Positions 10,510-23,021 of a stretch of DNA of 64,000 nt are shown piece after piece (positions within the stretch are counted from its first letter, which is position 1; each line of letters opens with the position of its first letter). The notes below the pieces were generated by a model. That model saw only the letters and a program-made list of their open reading frames with translations. It was not told the origin of the DNA and searched no databases. The DNA is from Alectoria sarmentosa (lineage: Eukaryota; Ascomycota; Lecanoromycetes; Lecanorales; Parmeliaceae): the NCBI GenBank assembly GCA_009733775.1, contig WOGZ01000030.1, positions 140,784 through 204,783 on the forward strand, written 5' to 3'. Made by a program: the position numbers and the translations under genes.

Positions 10510-11007
10510 AAATTCGAATTTACTCGACGATCGTTATAAGTAGGTATAATTAATTTATTTATTATTATAATTATAACTGTTTTTAAAGATTTTATGCTCA
10601 TCGCAATAAAAATAATTTATAATAAAAAAATAATTATTCATTTTTTTGAAATAAGCAATTTTCATTTGCAAAATAATTTTTAAATTTAAATAATTATAAT
10701 TCGAAACTCGAAAAATTGAAAATCTTTTAATTTTTGACGAAGTGAAATAATTTACTTTTAATCGAGCTCGCATACGATCGTGCGATTAAATTATAATAAC
10801 ATCTTTATAACATTGTTAATTTTTTTGTATAAAACACATTAAATAAAGAAAAAAATGCGTTTTTGTTTTTATAACATTTTATTAAATTAACGATTTATAT
10901 CTTTAACGATATATCGAATAAATTAAATAAATTAAATAATTGAATATTAACATTATTATCAATTTGATTATCGTTCAAAATAATTTAAAGTTAATTAATT
11001 ATGTATT

Positions 11008-11206
11008 TGTTACGAGTATAAAATCGGCGATCAGCATTATTTTATTAAAAAGCATTTATCTTGTCGAGATATTTATCTTATTTAATAATTACATTTATTA
11101 TAAAAATATCTCGTCAAGTTTATGACTTGATAAGTTTATATAAATAATTAATTTCGTAACAAAGAATCAATTATTTATATTATATCAAAAATTATTGCTT
11201 TTAGCA
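11008..11206 (+). repeat. 5' LTR of Gypsy-1 (199 bp)
   Basis: Starts TGTTACGAGTATAAAATC and ends GCTTTTAGCA. It matches the copy at 18,104-18,302 along its full length apart from scattered transitions, most of the C/T or G/A kind. It contains a TATA-like gtttatataaataatt. Confidence 0.9.
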
Positions 11207-13680
11207 ATTTGATAATAACATCGATTTTTTTATCAATACTTTTTTGCTTAATAAATAGATTCGATTATTAATTTACTCTCTTTCGATAAACATTAATTAT
11301 TTCATTATTTTATGAATATAATATTATAATTTATCAATTTTCCGTTTTTAAGAACTTTTTAATAACGTTTTAATAAGCTAATTTCTCATAACGTAATTAT
11401 TTAAACTTAATAATTACGAAATTTCGTTAATTTCGATCATTAATTTAATGATCTCATTAATTTCATTACTCGATTAATTATTAATGATTTTACGAAGAAT
11501 ATTTTAAGATCTATCAAAGCATCTTTTATAATTATTATAAAATAATAACGTGTTCGATCAAGGTTCTCATTATTCGATTCGTTTATCGAATTATAAAAAC
11601 AAATTTGATTATAAAATTAAGCTATCGATCGAATAATAATTAAATTATTCGTTTATAATTTTGAAATAATTATTACGCAATTACGCCGTCTTTTCGAAGA
11701 TCCTTTTTTTATAAAAAACATTTTTTACATTTCTCGATTTATCATTCCTTCGAGATCGATAAGCTTTATCTTTATCGATTCGTTAAAAAACATTAATTAA
11801 ATTATCAAAATTACATTAATCGAAGAAGCAATTTACATTTATTTTATCGAATCAAATATGTTTTCGAAAGATCTTTGATAAAATATCGAATTCTCGCAAT
11901 AACAATGAGCGGCGTTATAAGATTTATTAAGAAATATTAATGTTTAACAAAATCCTTTTAATCCTTTAAATTCATTTGAAAATAATGTTATCGATGACGA
12001 TGTTAATTCATTTTCTCAATTAAGGTTTAATGATATCGAATATTTCGATTTTGTTATAAAAAGAGAAGAATTAATTGTTATTATAAAACGTTATATCTTA
12101 TATCAAAACGTTTATATTTTTATGAATTATTTAAAGAATGTCGTTATTAATAAGAATAACGATAAAGTTTAAAAAGTCTTATTAATTTGCTTTCGCGACG
12201 AAACATTTATTTAATATTTTACGAAATTTATCGAGTTTGAAAAAACGTTATTGAAAATAACATTTTTAAAAATATAATTTGATTTTTTGATCAAGAGATT
12301 CAAGGAACGGGTTTTCGTCGTCATTTAACATTTATAAACGAAATGATATTTTTTGAACGATGTTAAAAATGAAAAATTCTCGAAAGTTTATATTTAAAAC
12401 ATTTTTAAATAAGCGAAGATCGTCGAATTTTTTTTTATTTACAATCAACTTATCGTAATATGAAACACTTTAACATTAAAGTTTCGATGTGATATCTCGA
12501 AACTTACGTCGTCGATTATTTTAAGATAATTTCTAAATTAAATCGATATTAAATTTAACATTTGATTTGAAATGATTCGATAATAAAATCGTGTTTTTTA
12601 ATAATAAGTTAATAAGAAAACGTTATTATCGAAATAATTTGATTAATATAATAATAATCGTTAAAATGAAGTTTTTGAATCATCGTTTTCTTCTTTTTAA
12701 TAATTTTAATAATTTTATTAAGAATTTTCGTCGAGATATAATAATTATGAAAACATATTTGTTAATTAATTTTATTAATTATATTAATAAGTTTCGCAAA
12801 ATTCTCGATAAATAAATCTTACTTTATTTATTTTTCAACAATCTTTATAAATTATCGAAAAAAAATCGTCAAATTTCACGAATTAATCTTCGAATCAATA
12901 AAATCCTCATTATAAAAATAATAATAATAATTTCGAAAAATAATCAAACAAATCAAATAACGTCGACGATTTTTTTAATTATAATTAATAACGTTTTTTA
13001 TGTTAATAAGACACAGTTTATCAAATTAACGAGAAAAAAACTTTAAATGCTATCGATTATAAATTCGAAATCATTTTGAAAGAAAATTCTCAAAAAGAAT
13101 TTTAATTAAAATCGAATAATTATTATATTAATGAAAATCTTAATTATTAAGGTATTAACCTCGCTCGAAAGATGAGACGTTTGAATATTTTATTGAAATT
13201 ATATTTATTATTGTCTCTGACGCGAGCATTGTTATTAATTATCGATATCGACGTTATCATGCCGCTTTTCTTTTCAAAAACGAATTTCATAATCATTTTA
13301 ATAACGTTAATATGAGTCGTCAAGTCAGATTTTTTTCATGTTTTAAATTTTTAAATAAAAATCCTTCGATATTTTCGATGACATTTGAAGATTTAATTTT
13401 TATCGAAATTATTTCGAAAATTTTCGTTATTATCGAAATTAACACGAAAATTTCGTTTGTTTTTGTTATCATAAAAGTTTCGTTTATTGTCAAAATTTCG
13501 ATCGAACAATTCAAGAAAATTATTAAGTTTTTAATTAATTTAATTTTCGACGTTAACATTAAATATGTTTTTTAATAATATTATTATATTAAGACATCGA
13601 TCGATTTATTATTCGAATAAAAAAAGATTAATTGTTTCGATATCGAATGTTTCATTATCTTAATAAATCGAGTTTTTTTA
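11207..13680 (+). pseudogene. Gypsy-1 5' untranslated and gag region, decayed
   Basis: The stretch between the 5' LTR and the protease-like segment has the position and length expected for gag. Only short open runs survive, separated by TAA and TGA codons. No zinc-knuckle can be read with confidence. The gag call rests on position. Confidence 0.5.
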
Positions 13681-13689
13681 AAAAAAAAT

Positions 13690-16600
13690 AACGTTAATTT
13701 ATTTACTAAAACAATGATAAATTTTATTATGATATGTGGTCTTGAATTTAATAAGTATGAGACGTCGAAATATGTAATTTCCTCGCTTTATCTTTCGAAT
13801 AAAGATGTTATTGTTATGTTAACATTTCGAGAAATTCATATCGTTAATAATCTTAAAATAAATATTTTGATAAATATGAATATTATAATGTTAAAACAAA
13901 TCAATATTTTAACATCTTAATTAAAAGTCAAAATTGATAATTATAATATTATCGTTTTTATCGAAATTCGTATTAAAAGTCGTGTTGTTTTTTATTCGAT
14001 ACACGTAGAAAGGTTTATTATTATTTTTCGCACATTTAATTAACGATTTCAATGTATTATGTTAATTTATCAAATCGAGATTTCTTTTTTGAGTTTGATC
14101 AATTAGATATCACGTTTTATACGCATTTTATCGACTCTTTTCTTTATGTTATTTTAATAAAAAACGACTCGAATCATTATATCAAGATTTTTAAAAATTA
14201 TCGTTTTAATATAATTCAAAAAGTCGATTTCGATAATTATTATCATATCACATTTGAAAAGACAAATGTCGTCGAAATGATTAATCGTCGTTTTTAAAAG
14301 AAACATCAATAAGATTGAATTAAAAGAGTTTTCAAGAAATTTGTCATTACTTCTATTATCGCTTTATTAATTATAACATCTTTTACGATATTTAATTCGA
14401 CGACTTTTATTTTTATAATTTTAATTACGTTATCGAAAGTTTTTTCGACGACGTCGAAAATTCTTTCAAACATTATCTCGAAAGTTTTTTCAAACATTAT
14501 TTCGAAAATCGTCGTCATTTTTATTATTATAAATTTTATCATATTTAACGAAATAATGATTTATGATAATTGTTTGAAAATTAAAATTATTATCGAAAAA
14601 TTTCTCGAATTTTGAAAAGAAAATGATTTTATCGAGTTTTTAAAATAAAAATGAATATGTATTTTTTTAAAATTCGATTAAAAAGAACACGTCTCGAAAA
14701 TTATTAAAATTTATTCTTTTAATATCGATTCTCGAGAAATTATCGATAAGATTTTCGATAAATTTCATGATCAAAAAAGATTGAATTGAATTAACGAATT
14801 CACGCTTTTCAACTTTTTAATATTCGTGATTTATCGAATTATATTAAATGAATTTAAGAAAAGACGTGTTATTATAAATGTTTGAGATTTAAATGTAATC
14901 ATTTAAATTAATATATATCTTTTATTTTTGTAATCAGATTTAATAATATTCGTGAAAGGTTATTATTATATCATGATCATTAATTGCGTTAATTTTTTTT
15001 ATTAATAACGTATATATCTCAAAGATCGATATAAGCTTATCGTCGTCAATTATCGAAAATAAAAGATTTTTAATATAATAATTATGAATTATAAAAAAAA
15101 TCTTATTTACGTTTAACGTCAAATCGATAAGTTTTTACATTGATTTGTTTTTATTAAAATTTATATAAATGATGTGATAGTTTTTTCTCAATTTTTAACA
15201 AAGCACGTTGAACATTTACGTTAAATATTTTAACTTTTTATCAATTTCGAAATCTTGATAAATTCTTTTAAAGCATTTCTCGAATATTTTTCGATTTAAT
15301 TATTTAAATAAAAGATTAATTTTTTAAGTCTTTGAATTGTCGAGAACAAATTTCAAGTTATTTTCAAGATTTCATTTTCAAAAACGTTTTTCAAATTGAA
15401 AATTTATTTGGAAATAATCGATTGATTATGTGATTATATCGTCGATTATGTTATTTTAATAAAATCGTTATAAGATCGAAAAATCGCGATGCTCGTTATT
15501 TTTTTCAAAATTAATTAAAAAAAAAGAACTTCGCGTTTCGAATTATATTTTAAAAATTTATTAATGTTAAATTAATTTCCTTTCAAAAAATTCAAAAAAT
15601 TCAAAAGATTTTATTAAAATTATCGTTTTTAATGCATTTCGACGAGAAATTTTTTTTTTACATAAATTTTGATATTAATAGATTTGAATTTGATGTTATA
15701 ATATATTATATAATTAACGTTATAAAAATAAAAGAATTATATCCTCATCGATCGTAAATTTAATTCATATTTTTTCTTAATAAACTTTTCAAGAATGTTG
15801 AAATACGATATTAATCGATAAAATTTGAGATCGTCGAAGTCGTTTAAGTGTTACGAAAGATTAAATATCTGATAAAATCAATTTTGAAAACGATAATATA
15901 TATTAATCACGAATCAACTCTCGAAATTGCGAGATAGATTTCGTTATTAACGTTATCGATTATTAAATTGAATTTACGTCTCATTCATGCTTCGAAATAC
16001 ATTTAATAGTTTAAAAAATTGAAATTTCGTCATAAATCAAAAAAGAAACATATCATTTTAAACGTTTTATTAAGACTTTTTAATAATATTTTCATTATTA
16101 CGATTATTATCGAAATAGTTTTTCATTCAATCGATGATAAACTCGATATTCTTTACAAATATGTTTATATTATTATTTCTTTTGTTGAGCTAAACTCAAA
16201 ATTACGCAAATAAATTCTTATAATTCTTAATGATTATCGAAAGAATTCAATATGATTTAAGATGTTAATTGTTTTGAATGTTAATAAGAAAGCGAAGAAG
16301 AATGTTATTTTATTTTATTTTTTACATAATGAGATTGAATTTGTTTGAAAGATTAATGCTTTTATCGATGATCATGTTTTTATTTTTAAAAGATTTTATG
16401 TATTCGAGTTATGTGTGTTAATTTTTTTAAAAATCGCGCATTTTAAGAATCACCTCGAATTTATTAAATGTTGAAAAAACATTTTTCGATAATAATATAT
16501 TCGAAATTTTATCAAAAAACTATGAAAATATCTTCGTTATTATTTATAATATCAATTTTATTAAATATCTCGACATTTATTTTATAACTTATTTCAATTT

Positions 16601-17650
16601 ATTTTAATATCATTTACGTCGTATTATATTTTAATAATTGATTTTATTCTCGCCTTACCTCGATTTATTAAAAAATATGATGTTTTTATGTTAATGATTA
16701 ATAAATTTTCAAGAAAAATCATTTTAATTTTTAATAAAAGCATTTTTAACGTTGAGAAATGAGTTTTTCGATTTCTTCGTCGTCTTTAAAAAATTAATTA
16801 AAACTTATTTAAATAATTCATATTCGATTGAGATCGAAATTTTTTTAATGAATTTTTAAAAGTAATTTTTAATAAAGTTAATATAAAGCTTTTATATTTT
16901 ATCGTTTATCATTTTCAAATCGACGAATTTAACGAAAAAATTAATCAAATTATCGAAATAGCATTGCGTTTTTAAATGTTCACTCTCGATATTATTATTA
17001 AATAATTAAAAATAATTTCAATTATTCAAATAACATATAATAATTTTTTTTCGATTTTTTTTGACAAATTTCTTAATGAAATTATTAACGAATTTTTGTT
17101 AAATTAATTTTTGAATTTCGATGTTTATGAGAGAGAATTATTATTTAAACACATTACTCATTTAAAAATTATCGATGTTATTATTTTCGTTTAAATGAAT
17201 TCGAAATTTCATTATAATAAACGATATCAATCTTAATATTTTCGTCGAGACGATTATGTTTTATTACGTTTTTATCGAGAATATGAAATCTCTATTATTG
17301 CTTTTATTAAAAGAAAATACGATTTATAATTCATCGATTCTTTCAAAATCCTTAAGTAAATAAAACATTTAACGTATTTTTTCAATATTCTCAATATTTG
17401 AAAAATGTATTTTAATTTTATAATAACATAATTGAAGTCCGTATCGAATTTAAAAGAAGATTTTATGTTAATAATCGCTCGATGTCACGCTCTGATGAAT
17501 TTTCATTAATCTTCGTCAAAAGCGACATTGACGATTATAAGTTTTATTATTTTGATAAAATGTTAAATAAACGAATCATCAAACGAGATCGAAATTATGT
17601 TATAAAATATCTTATAAAATGAAAAAAAAATATGATTTTAAACATGACAT
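13690..17650 (+). pseudogene. Gypsy-1 pol pseudogene (protease, RT, RNase H, integrase, chromodomain-like)
   Basis: Read on +, about 13,840-13,910 shows REIHIVNNLKINILINM, a fungal gypsy protease-like segment. At about 14,390-14,520 there is a Ser/Lys-rich repeated linker. At about 14,865-15,230 the reverse transcriptase is recognisable, with RVIINV at the start, an SDLIIFVKGYYYI segment and the active-site region YINDVIVFSQ at about 15,160-15,190. Integrase remnants follow (NLTKKLIKLSK near 16,930-16,960). Near 17,550-17,620 KRIIKRDRNYVIKYLIK resembles the start of a chromodomain. Stops interrupt every domain, so the product is dead. Confidence 0.8.
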
Positions 17651-18103
17651 ATAGCGAAATATGAAAACTTTTGAAAATGTTATGAAATTAATATAAGAAT
17701 ATGAAAAAGGTATTGATCAAATCGAAGTTTCGAAAATCATCAAATTTTTTATTAAAGAACTTTTCGGAAAAGTTGTTAAAGCAATTCGATAAGCTCTGAC
17801 ATCTTATTAAGTTTCATTATTATTTAAACGTTAAATCTTATTAAAAGTTAAGATTTTTAACAAATTTGTTTCGAAGACCGAAATTATTTTCAAAAAAACT
17901 TCGATATTTACGACGATAATATTTCGAAAAAGTTCAAAGATTGTCGATATTTGAGAAAGAAAGTTTCGGATTTGAAAAAGAAAGTTTCGAACGAAAAATT
18001 TTCGGCGTTATAGGAAAAAAGTTCGTGAATGTATAATTGACGTTGTTTTTTTGTTTGCATTTGTCGACGAGGACGTTAACGTCTTTTTTTGTTATTAACA
18101 TAT

Positions 18104-18302
18104 TGTTACGAGTATAAGATCGACGATTAGCATTATCTTGTTAAAAAGCATTTACCTTGTCGAGATATTTATCTCGCTTAATAACTGCATCTATCATAAA
18201 GATATTTCGTCAAATTTGTAACTTGATAAGTTTATATAAATAATTAATTTCGTAACAAAAAATCAATTATTTATATTATATTAAAAATCATTACTTTTAG
18301 CA
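18104..18302 (+). repeat. 3' LTR of Gypsy-1 (199 bp)
   Basis: Direct-repeat partner of 11,008-11,206 with the same termini (TGTTACGAG to TTTTAGCA). It is followed by atatt, the partner of gtatt before the 5' LTR. Confidence 0.9.
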
Positions 18303-19062
18303 ATATTATTGTTATTTAAACGTTTAAAAACTTATTTGAAATTAAAAATAATAAACTTTATATGTTAAAGTTAACGTTTTGATTTCAAAAATCTTTTGAG
18401 AAAAAAAATTGAGATCTTATTATCGAATTTTTCATTCGTTATCAATAACATTTTATTTTCATAATTATAAAATTTAATTAATTTTAATTTTACGATGATA
18501 ATCGTCGAAGCGAATATTTTGAATTCGAGTTTTTAATTGAATAATATCAAAAAAATACGAAATTTTTGAAAAGATTTGCACGTTTATAATTATATTTAAT
18601 AGAATTTTAATCGAATTCAATTTTTATTATCAAATTAAAAGTTAAATTCTTTATATTATTAAATTCTTTGTATTGTATTATTATCGTTTAACTTTATTAT
18701 CACTTTTCGTATAAACATTTCTCGTTATTATTGTAAAATCTTAAAATATAATAATAATAATTAATCAATATCGATAAGAATTTCGACGATTTTGACGAAG
18801 ATTGAGAAAGCATTTATTTTATTTTTATTATATTATCATCGTGCGATAACGATTTTAAAGTTAATAAAAAGTTCTTTATCGTTTTAATCGATATCGAAAT
18901 CTTTAATATACGCATTAAATATAAACGATCTCGTTTATTAATTCTCTTTGAAACTTTTAAATCGTTTTTTAAACTATTATTAAATTAATTTTTTTCGACA
19001 TTTTTTGAAAGCGATATTCTTCAAAACGATATTCTCGATTCGTTTTCAATCGTGATAAAAGA

Positions 19063-19200
19063 TGTTGGAAATGTGTTAGCTATCGAAAATATGGAAGATT
19101 TACCGAGACAAGAAAGGTTTGTCGAGGCTTAACACATTTTATATTTAGATGCTTTATTGCAAATTATTTAATCAATCAAATGTTTCATTTATTTTGAATA
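19063..19200 (+). repeat. LTR of Copia-C1 (about 138 bp)
   Basis: Starts TGTTGGAAATG and ends TTTTGAATA (CA changed to TA). Related copies lie at 46,182-46,316 (-) and 48,732-48,868 (+). The shared core reads cgaggcttaacacatttta. Confidence 0.75.
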
Positions 19201-19740
19201 AATTATGAGCTCGGAATCATGAGCATTCGATTAGTATTATTTATTTATCATTTATAATCAACTGACTCATCAACCAAGCGTAAGATATAATTAAAAAACA
19301 ATTAAGTTATAATGTTAAAATCTAAGCGACAGAGCAATCATTCACTTTGCGACAATTACGTAATAACCTTTTTAAATCTATTTATCACACGTGATTATTC
19401 TTATTAATATATCGTGTTTTGAACATATATTTGATTTAATTTAATGATTTATTTATGTGATAATCGCAAATAATAAATCGTGAGACGTTGATGAAATTTT
19501 GATTATAATCTGCTCTCAAAAGATTGCGATTAATTATTAATTAATTTTAATTTTTGAGCGATGAATTATGTTCATAGCACAATGAGCGAGTAATTTTCAA
19601 AAAATCGTTCAATTTTATAAATTATCACAATTCTTTATTTAAAAAATAAGAGGGTTAAGATTAGTTTTAATCAAACGCGCGTTATTTTTATCAATCAATT
19701 AAACGTTATTAAATAATGTCATTTCGTTATTTATTAAATT
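19063..19740 (+). mobile_element. Copia-C1: 5' LTR plus 5' internal fragment
   Basis: The LTR (19,063-19,200) starts TGTTGGAAATGTGTTAGC and is followed by about 540 bp of internal sequence. It matches, in reverse complement, the LTR and leader at about 45,620-46,316. Right after the LTR comes aattatgagctcgg, whose TTATGAGC is complementary to the anticodon loop of initiator tRNA-Met. The fragment ends where the Copia-A1 LTR begins at 19,741. It is less AT-biased than its surroundings. Confidence 0.7.
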
Positions 19741-19877
19741 TGTTAAAATATAAAATAAAACACTTAATTGTATTACTTTAAAAGTGATACGAAAAAAAAA
19801 ACGATTTATATACGAGCGCACTAACTAATATACATGTAATCGTTAAAGCTTAACGTCACATAATTCGAATTTCAACA
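19741..19877 (-). repeat. 3' LTR of Copia-A1
   Basis: About 137 bp, with TG and CA termini on either strand. It contains a TATA-like tttatataaat word on the sense strand, as in the other Copia-A LTRs. Confidence 0.8.
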
Positions 19878-20349
19878 CTCTCCTTCGCTCGCATCTTTTT
19901 AAATTTAAATTTCAAATTATAAAAATGAAAATTAACATTAAATAACAAAAGTGAATCGTAACGTCGAATTATAAATATAAAAATATCTTATATTCTTTTT
20001 ATCACCCTTATATTTCTTAAAACTCTCAAACTTTAAACACGAAATTCGAAACTCGCGATGTTCAAAATCGAATAAAAACAATGAAAATTCGAAGAAAAAT
20101 CGAATTTTGAAAACGATTATATTCTTTTAAATATATTCGTCACGATATCACATAAAAAAAAATCACTTTTTAACGAAAAACCGTTTTTTGATAAATTTAT
20201 TTTCAATTTATCTGATACATATCAAAAATCGAATAACACATAATCGATAAATATATCTGAGAATAAATTTTTCGATTAAACGAAATATTTCGAATTGTAT
20301 ATGCATGTATGCGATCGATCGCAAGGTTTACAAATCGTTTTAAAACATT
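19741..20349 (-). mobile_element. Copia-A1: 3' LTR and part of the 3' region
   Basis: The element reads leftward. Its 3' LTR (19,741-19,877, TGTTAAAATATAA to TTTCAACA as read on +) lies at the left, preceded on its own strand by a purine-rich tract (gcgagcgaaggagag). The non-coding 3' region runs to 20,349, where Copia-A2 interrupts it. The sequence parallels 22,393-22,896 and 50,059-50,700. The rest of the copy is not identifiable in this window. Confidence 0.75.
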
Positions 20350-20486
20350 TGTTGAAATTGCGAATCACGTGACGCCAAGGCTTGACGGTCACGTGCGCAC
20401 TATTAATGCGCTCGTACATAAATCGCTTTTTCTTTCATAATATTCCTAAAGAAAAACAACTAAATGTCTTACTTCATATTTTGAGA
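20350..20486 (+). repeat. 5' LTR of Copia-A2
   Basis: About 137 bp. It contains CACGTGACG and TTGACGGTCACGTG arms and a TATA-like gtacataaatcgc. The terminal CA is mutated to GA. Confidence 0.75.
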
Positions 20487-22392
20487 AATTATAAACCCGA
20501 ATTTACACCGACATTATTATAATATGATTTATTTATTATTCATTATAATTATTATCATCTTTTAACATTTCATATTTATCGCAATGAAAATATTAATTAT
20601 AAAAATCGTTACATTTTATATATCGTAACTTTTTTAATGTGAGCAATGCTTATTGTAAACAAAATAATTATTAAATTAAAATAATTACGACTCGTTCGTA
20701 ATGAAAGCGTAAAAAACAAAACGAAAAAAATAACGTTGAAAATTAACGATATTTAGGACGCTTCTTTTGATAATCAATAACGCTCTTTTAAAAATTACGA
20801 ATGTTTTTAAAAGTCAACATCGCTCTTTCGAGCGCTGAAACGTTATTAATATTCGCATTATTTTCGTCAATAACTCGCATCGTTTTCATTTTCATTCGAA
20901 ATAAAATAAAACGATTAAAACGATTCGAGACATATCGTAATTAATCGTGATATGTCGATATTGTTTTGCGATTATAATCACGTAATCATTAAATTTTTAA
21001 AACATTATCAACTTTTCTGCGTAAAACACGTTAAAATAATAAACAATATATCTTCGTTTTATAAATTATTTCATTTAGAATTCGATAATAATAATTATAT
21101 TTAACGATTTAATTGCGAAATAGTCGCAATAAAAATCAAAAAATCAAAAATAAAGATTCAAATTAATAATTAATCAAAAAAAAATCATTTTTTATTTCAC
21201 GTGTTTAACACATTAAAATCAAAACGTTAAAAAAATAAACCCTTTATTTTAAAAATCAAAAAAAAATCTTTATTATAAAGCGATTTGATGATAATAACAT
21301 TATATTCGAACGTTTTAAACGAATAAAACGAAATTATCAATCTCGCTCTCGATTTCGACATCTTATTATTTTTCTTTTAAAGTCTTTTAATCATTAAAAC
21401 GATTAATATAATTTAAATAACGTATTTTTTACGAGTTCGTTACGATTTATAAAATTAAATAATTTTCCTTTGAAATAACATCTTTATATTTTTATATTTT
21501 CTTTTAAATTCATTATTATCGTCTTTTTAAACATTATCGAATACTTTTTCGATTGCGAAATAAAGATTTTTTATAAACGAAAATTTAAATTATATCGAAT
21601 TAATTTTAAAATTCAACGAGATTTTTTTTATACTTTCGAGATTTTAAATTTTTTTAAATATTTTTTAAATAATGATAACGATAACGATAATGATAATGAT
21701 AATAATAACGATTTTATTTTAAATTTCTGCGTTGATTTTATTTTTATTTCGAAATAATTAATTTTTAAATCATTGTTAAAAATTATTATTATCGAAAAGT
21801 TTTTCGATTTTAAAATGCGTCTTATTTTTTCGACGTCGTTTATTTTAATTATTTTTAAAAACTTTATTACGCAGATCTCATTATTTTCAAATCTTATATT
21901 ATTATAAATCATTTTTTCGAATATAAATTCAAACGCAAATTCAAATTCAAATTTCAAAAATTTTTAAATTTTAAAACTCAAATCAATTTTTTTTGATATC
22001 ATATTCAAATATTTTGAAATTAAACTTTCGATTTTTTTAAGTTAATTTGAAAAGATTGAAATGTTTATAAGAATTATTAATCACATTAAATGAAAACGTT
22101 AAATGTAAAACTTTTTAAGCTTAATTGAATTATAACATTAAATTAAAATCGATACGATTATGTTTATTAAAAGCTTTATCATTAAAATAAAAAACGCTTC
22201 GAACAATCGCTTAATCGTCGAAATAAAATTTATTATCATTAAAATAAACGTCTTAATTTAAATTAAAACGCATAACAAAATTTACACGATAATGAAAATT
22301 CGCTGCGAAAATAATTCTCAAAATAAAATCAAATATCATATCAATGTCTTTAATGTTTAAAAAAAGTTCGAAAAATATAAATTTCGAGATTT
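20350..22392 (+). mobile_element. Copia-A2: 5' LTR and 5' region
   Basis: The 5' LTR begins TGTTGAAATTGCG at 20,350 and ends around 20,486. The following 1.9 kb tracks the 5' region of Copia-A4 (30,569 to about 32,487) base for base apart from transitions, including a (GATAAC/T)n stretch near 21,672-21,717. The copy stops at 22,392, where the Copia-A3 LTR starts, so Copia-A3 probably inserted into it. The downstream part was not found in the window. Confidence 0.75.
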
Positions 22393-22526
22393 TGTCAAAA
22401 TATGAAATAAGACATTTAATTGTATTATCTTAAAAGTGCTATGAAAGAAAAAGCGATTTATATACGAGCGCATTAATAATGCATATGACGTCAAATCTTG
22501 ACGTCACATGACTCGAAATTTCAACA
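22393..22526 (-). repeat. 3' LTR of Copia-A3
   Basis: 134 bp, from TGTCAAAATATGAA to TTTCAACA on +. Its middle holds a near-perfect dyad, tgacgtcaaatcttgacgtca. A purine tract on the - strand (cgagcgaagagaag) adjoins it. Confidence 0.85.
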
Positions 22527-22896
22527 CTTCTCTTCGCTCGCATCTTTTTAAATCTAAACTTCGAGTTATAAAAATGAAAAATAAATATCGAATAATAAAA
22601 GTAAACTTTAACGCCGGGTTATAAACGTGAAAACATTTTATATTCTTTTTATCACTCTTTATATCCTTTAAAGCTTTTAAATTTCAAATATGAAATTCGA
22701 AACTCGCGATATTCAAAACCGAATAAAAACAATAAAAAATCGAAAAAAAATCGAATTTTGAAAACGATTATGTTCTTTTAAACATATTCGTCACGATATC
22801 ACATAAAAAAAAATCCATTTTTTGACGAAAACCCGTTTTTTAACAAATTTATTTTTAATTTATTTAATGCACATCAAAAATCGAGCGACACATAAT

Positions 22897-23021
22897 TGTG
22901 AAAATATGATATAGGACACTTAATTGTATTACTTTAAAAGTGCTATAAAGGAAAGTGCGATCTATGCTACAAGCGCATGCGCCCATATCACGTGACCTAT
23001 CACGTAACCTAAATTTCGACA
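22897..23021 (-). repeat. 3' LTR of Copia-B2 (125 bp)
   Basis: Reads TGTGAAAATATGATATAGG at the left and CTAAATTTCGACA at the right. It holds two CACGTGACC/CACGTAACC words and a gcgcatgcgc palindrome. Confidence 0.9.

Larger units (their letters stand above)
11008..18302 (+). mobile_element. Gypsy-1: complete, RIP-decayed Ty3/gypsy element
   Basis: Two 199-bp direct LTRs start TGTTACGAG and end TTTTAGCA, bounding 7,295 bp. Flanking 5-mers are gtatt and atatt, a target duplication differing by one G/A. The flanks rejoin into a sequence matching the uninterrupted Copia-B2 copy (reverse complement near 29,400-29,480), which proves insertion into Copia-B1. Domains in order on + are gag-like, protease-like, reverse transcriptase, integrase and a chromodomain-like end, all with stops. 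Just inside the 5' LTR is tgataataacatcga, resembling the same position in Gypsy-2 and possibly the primer-binding site. Confidence 0.9.
10400..19062 (+). mobile_element. Copia-B1: truncated Ty1/copia-type element interrupted by Gypsy-1
   Basis: The 5' LTR and 5' region (10,400-11,007) continue at 18,303-19,062 after the Gypsy-1 insertion. The sequence matches the reverse complement of Copia-B2 (about 28,680-30,020) throughout, including the shared ctcgacgatcg just inside the LTR and the gag-side sequence. It is cut off at 19,062, where a Copia-C LTR begins, and its pol and 3' LTR are not present here. Heavily mutated beyond the LTR; no open frame. Confidence 0.75.

Noticed and set aside
13312..13575. 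Open stretches of 60-125 codons scattered through the AT-rich block as possible small genes
   Set aside because: They are Ile/Asn/Lys/Phe-rich, usually open on both strands, and fall inside delimited retrotransposons. AT bias explains them.
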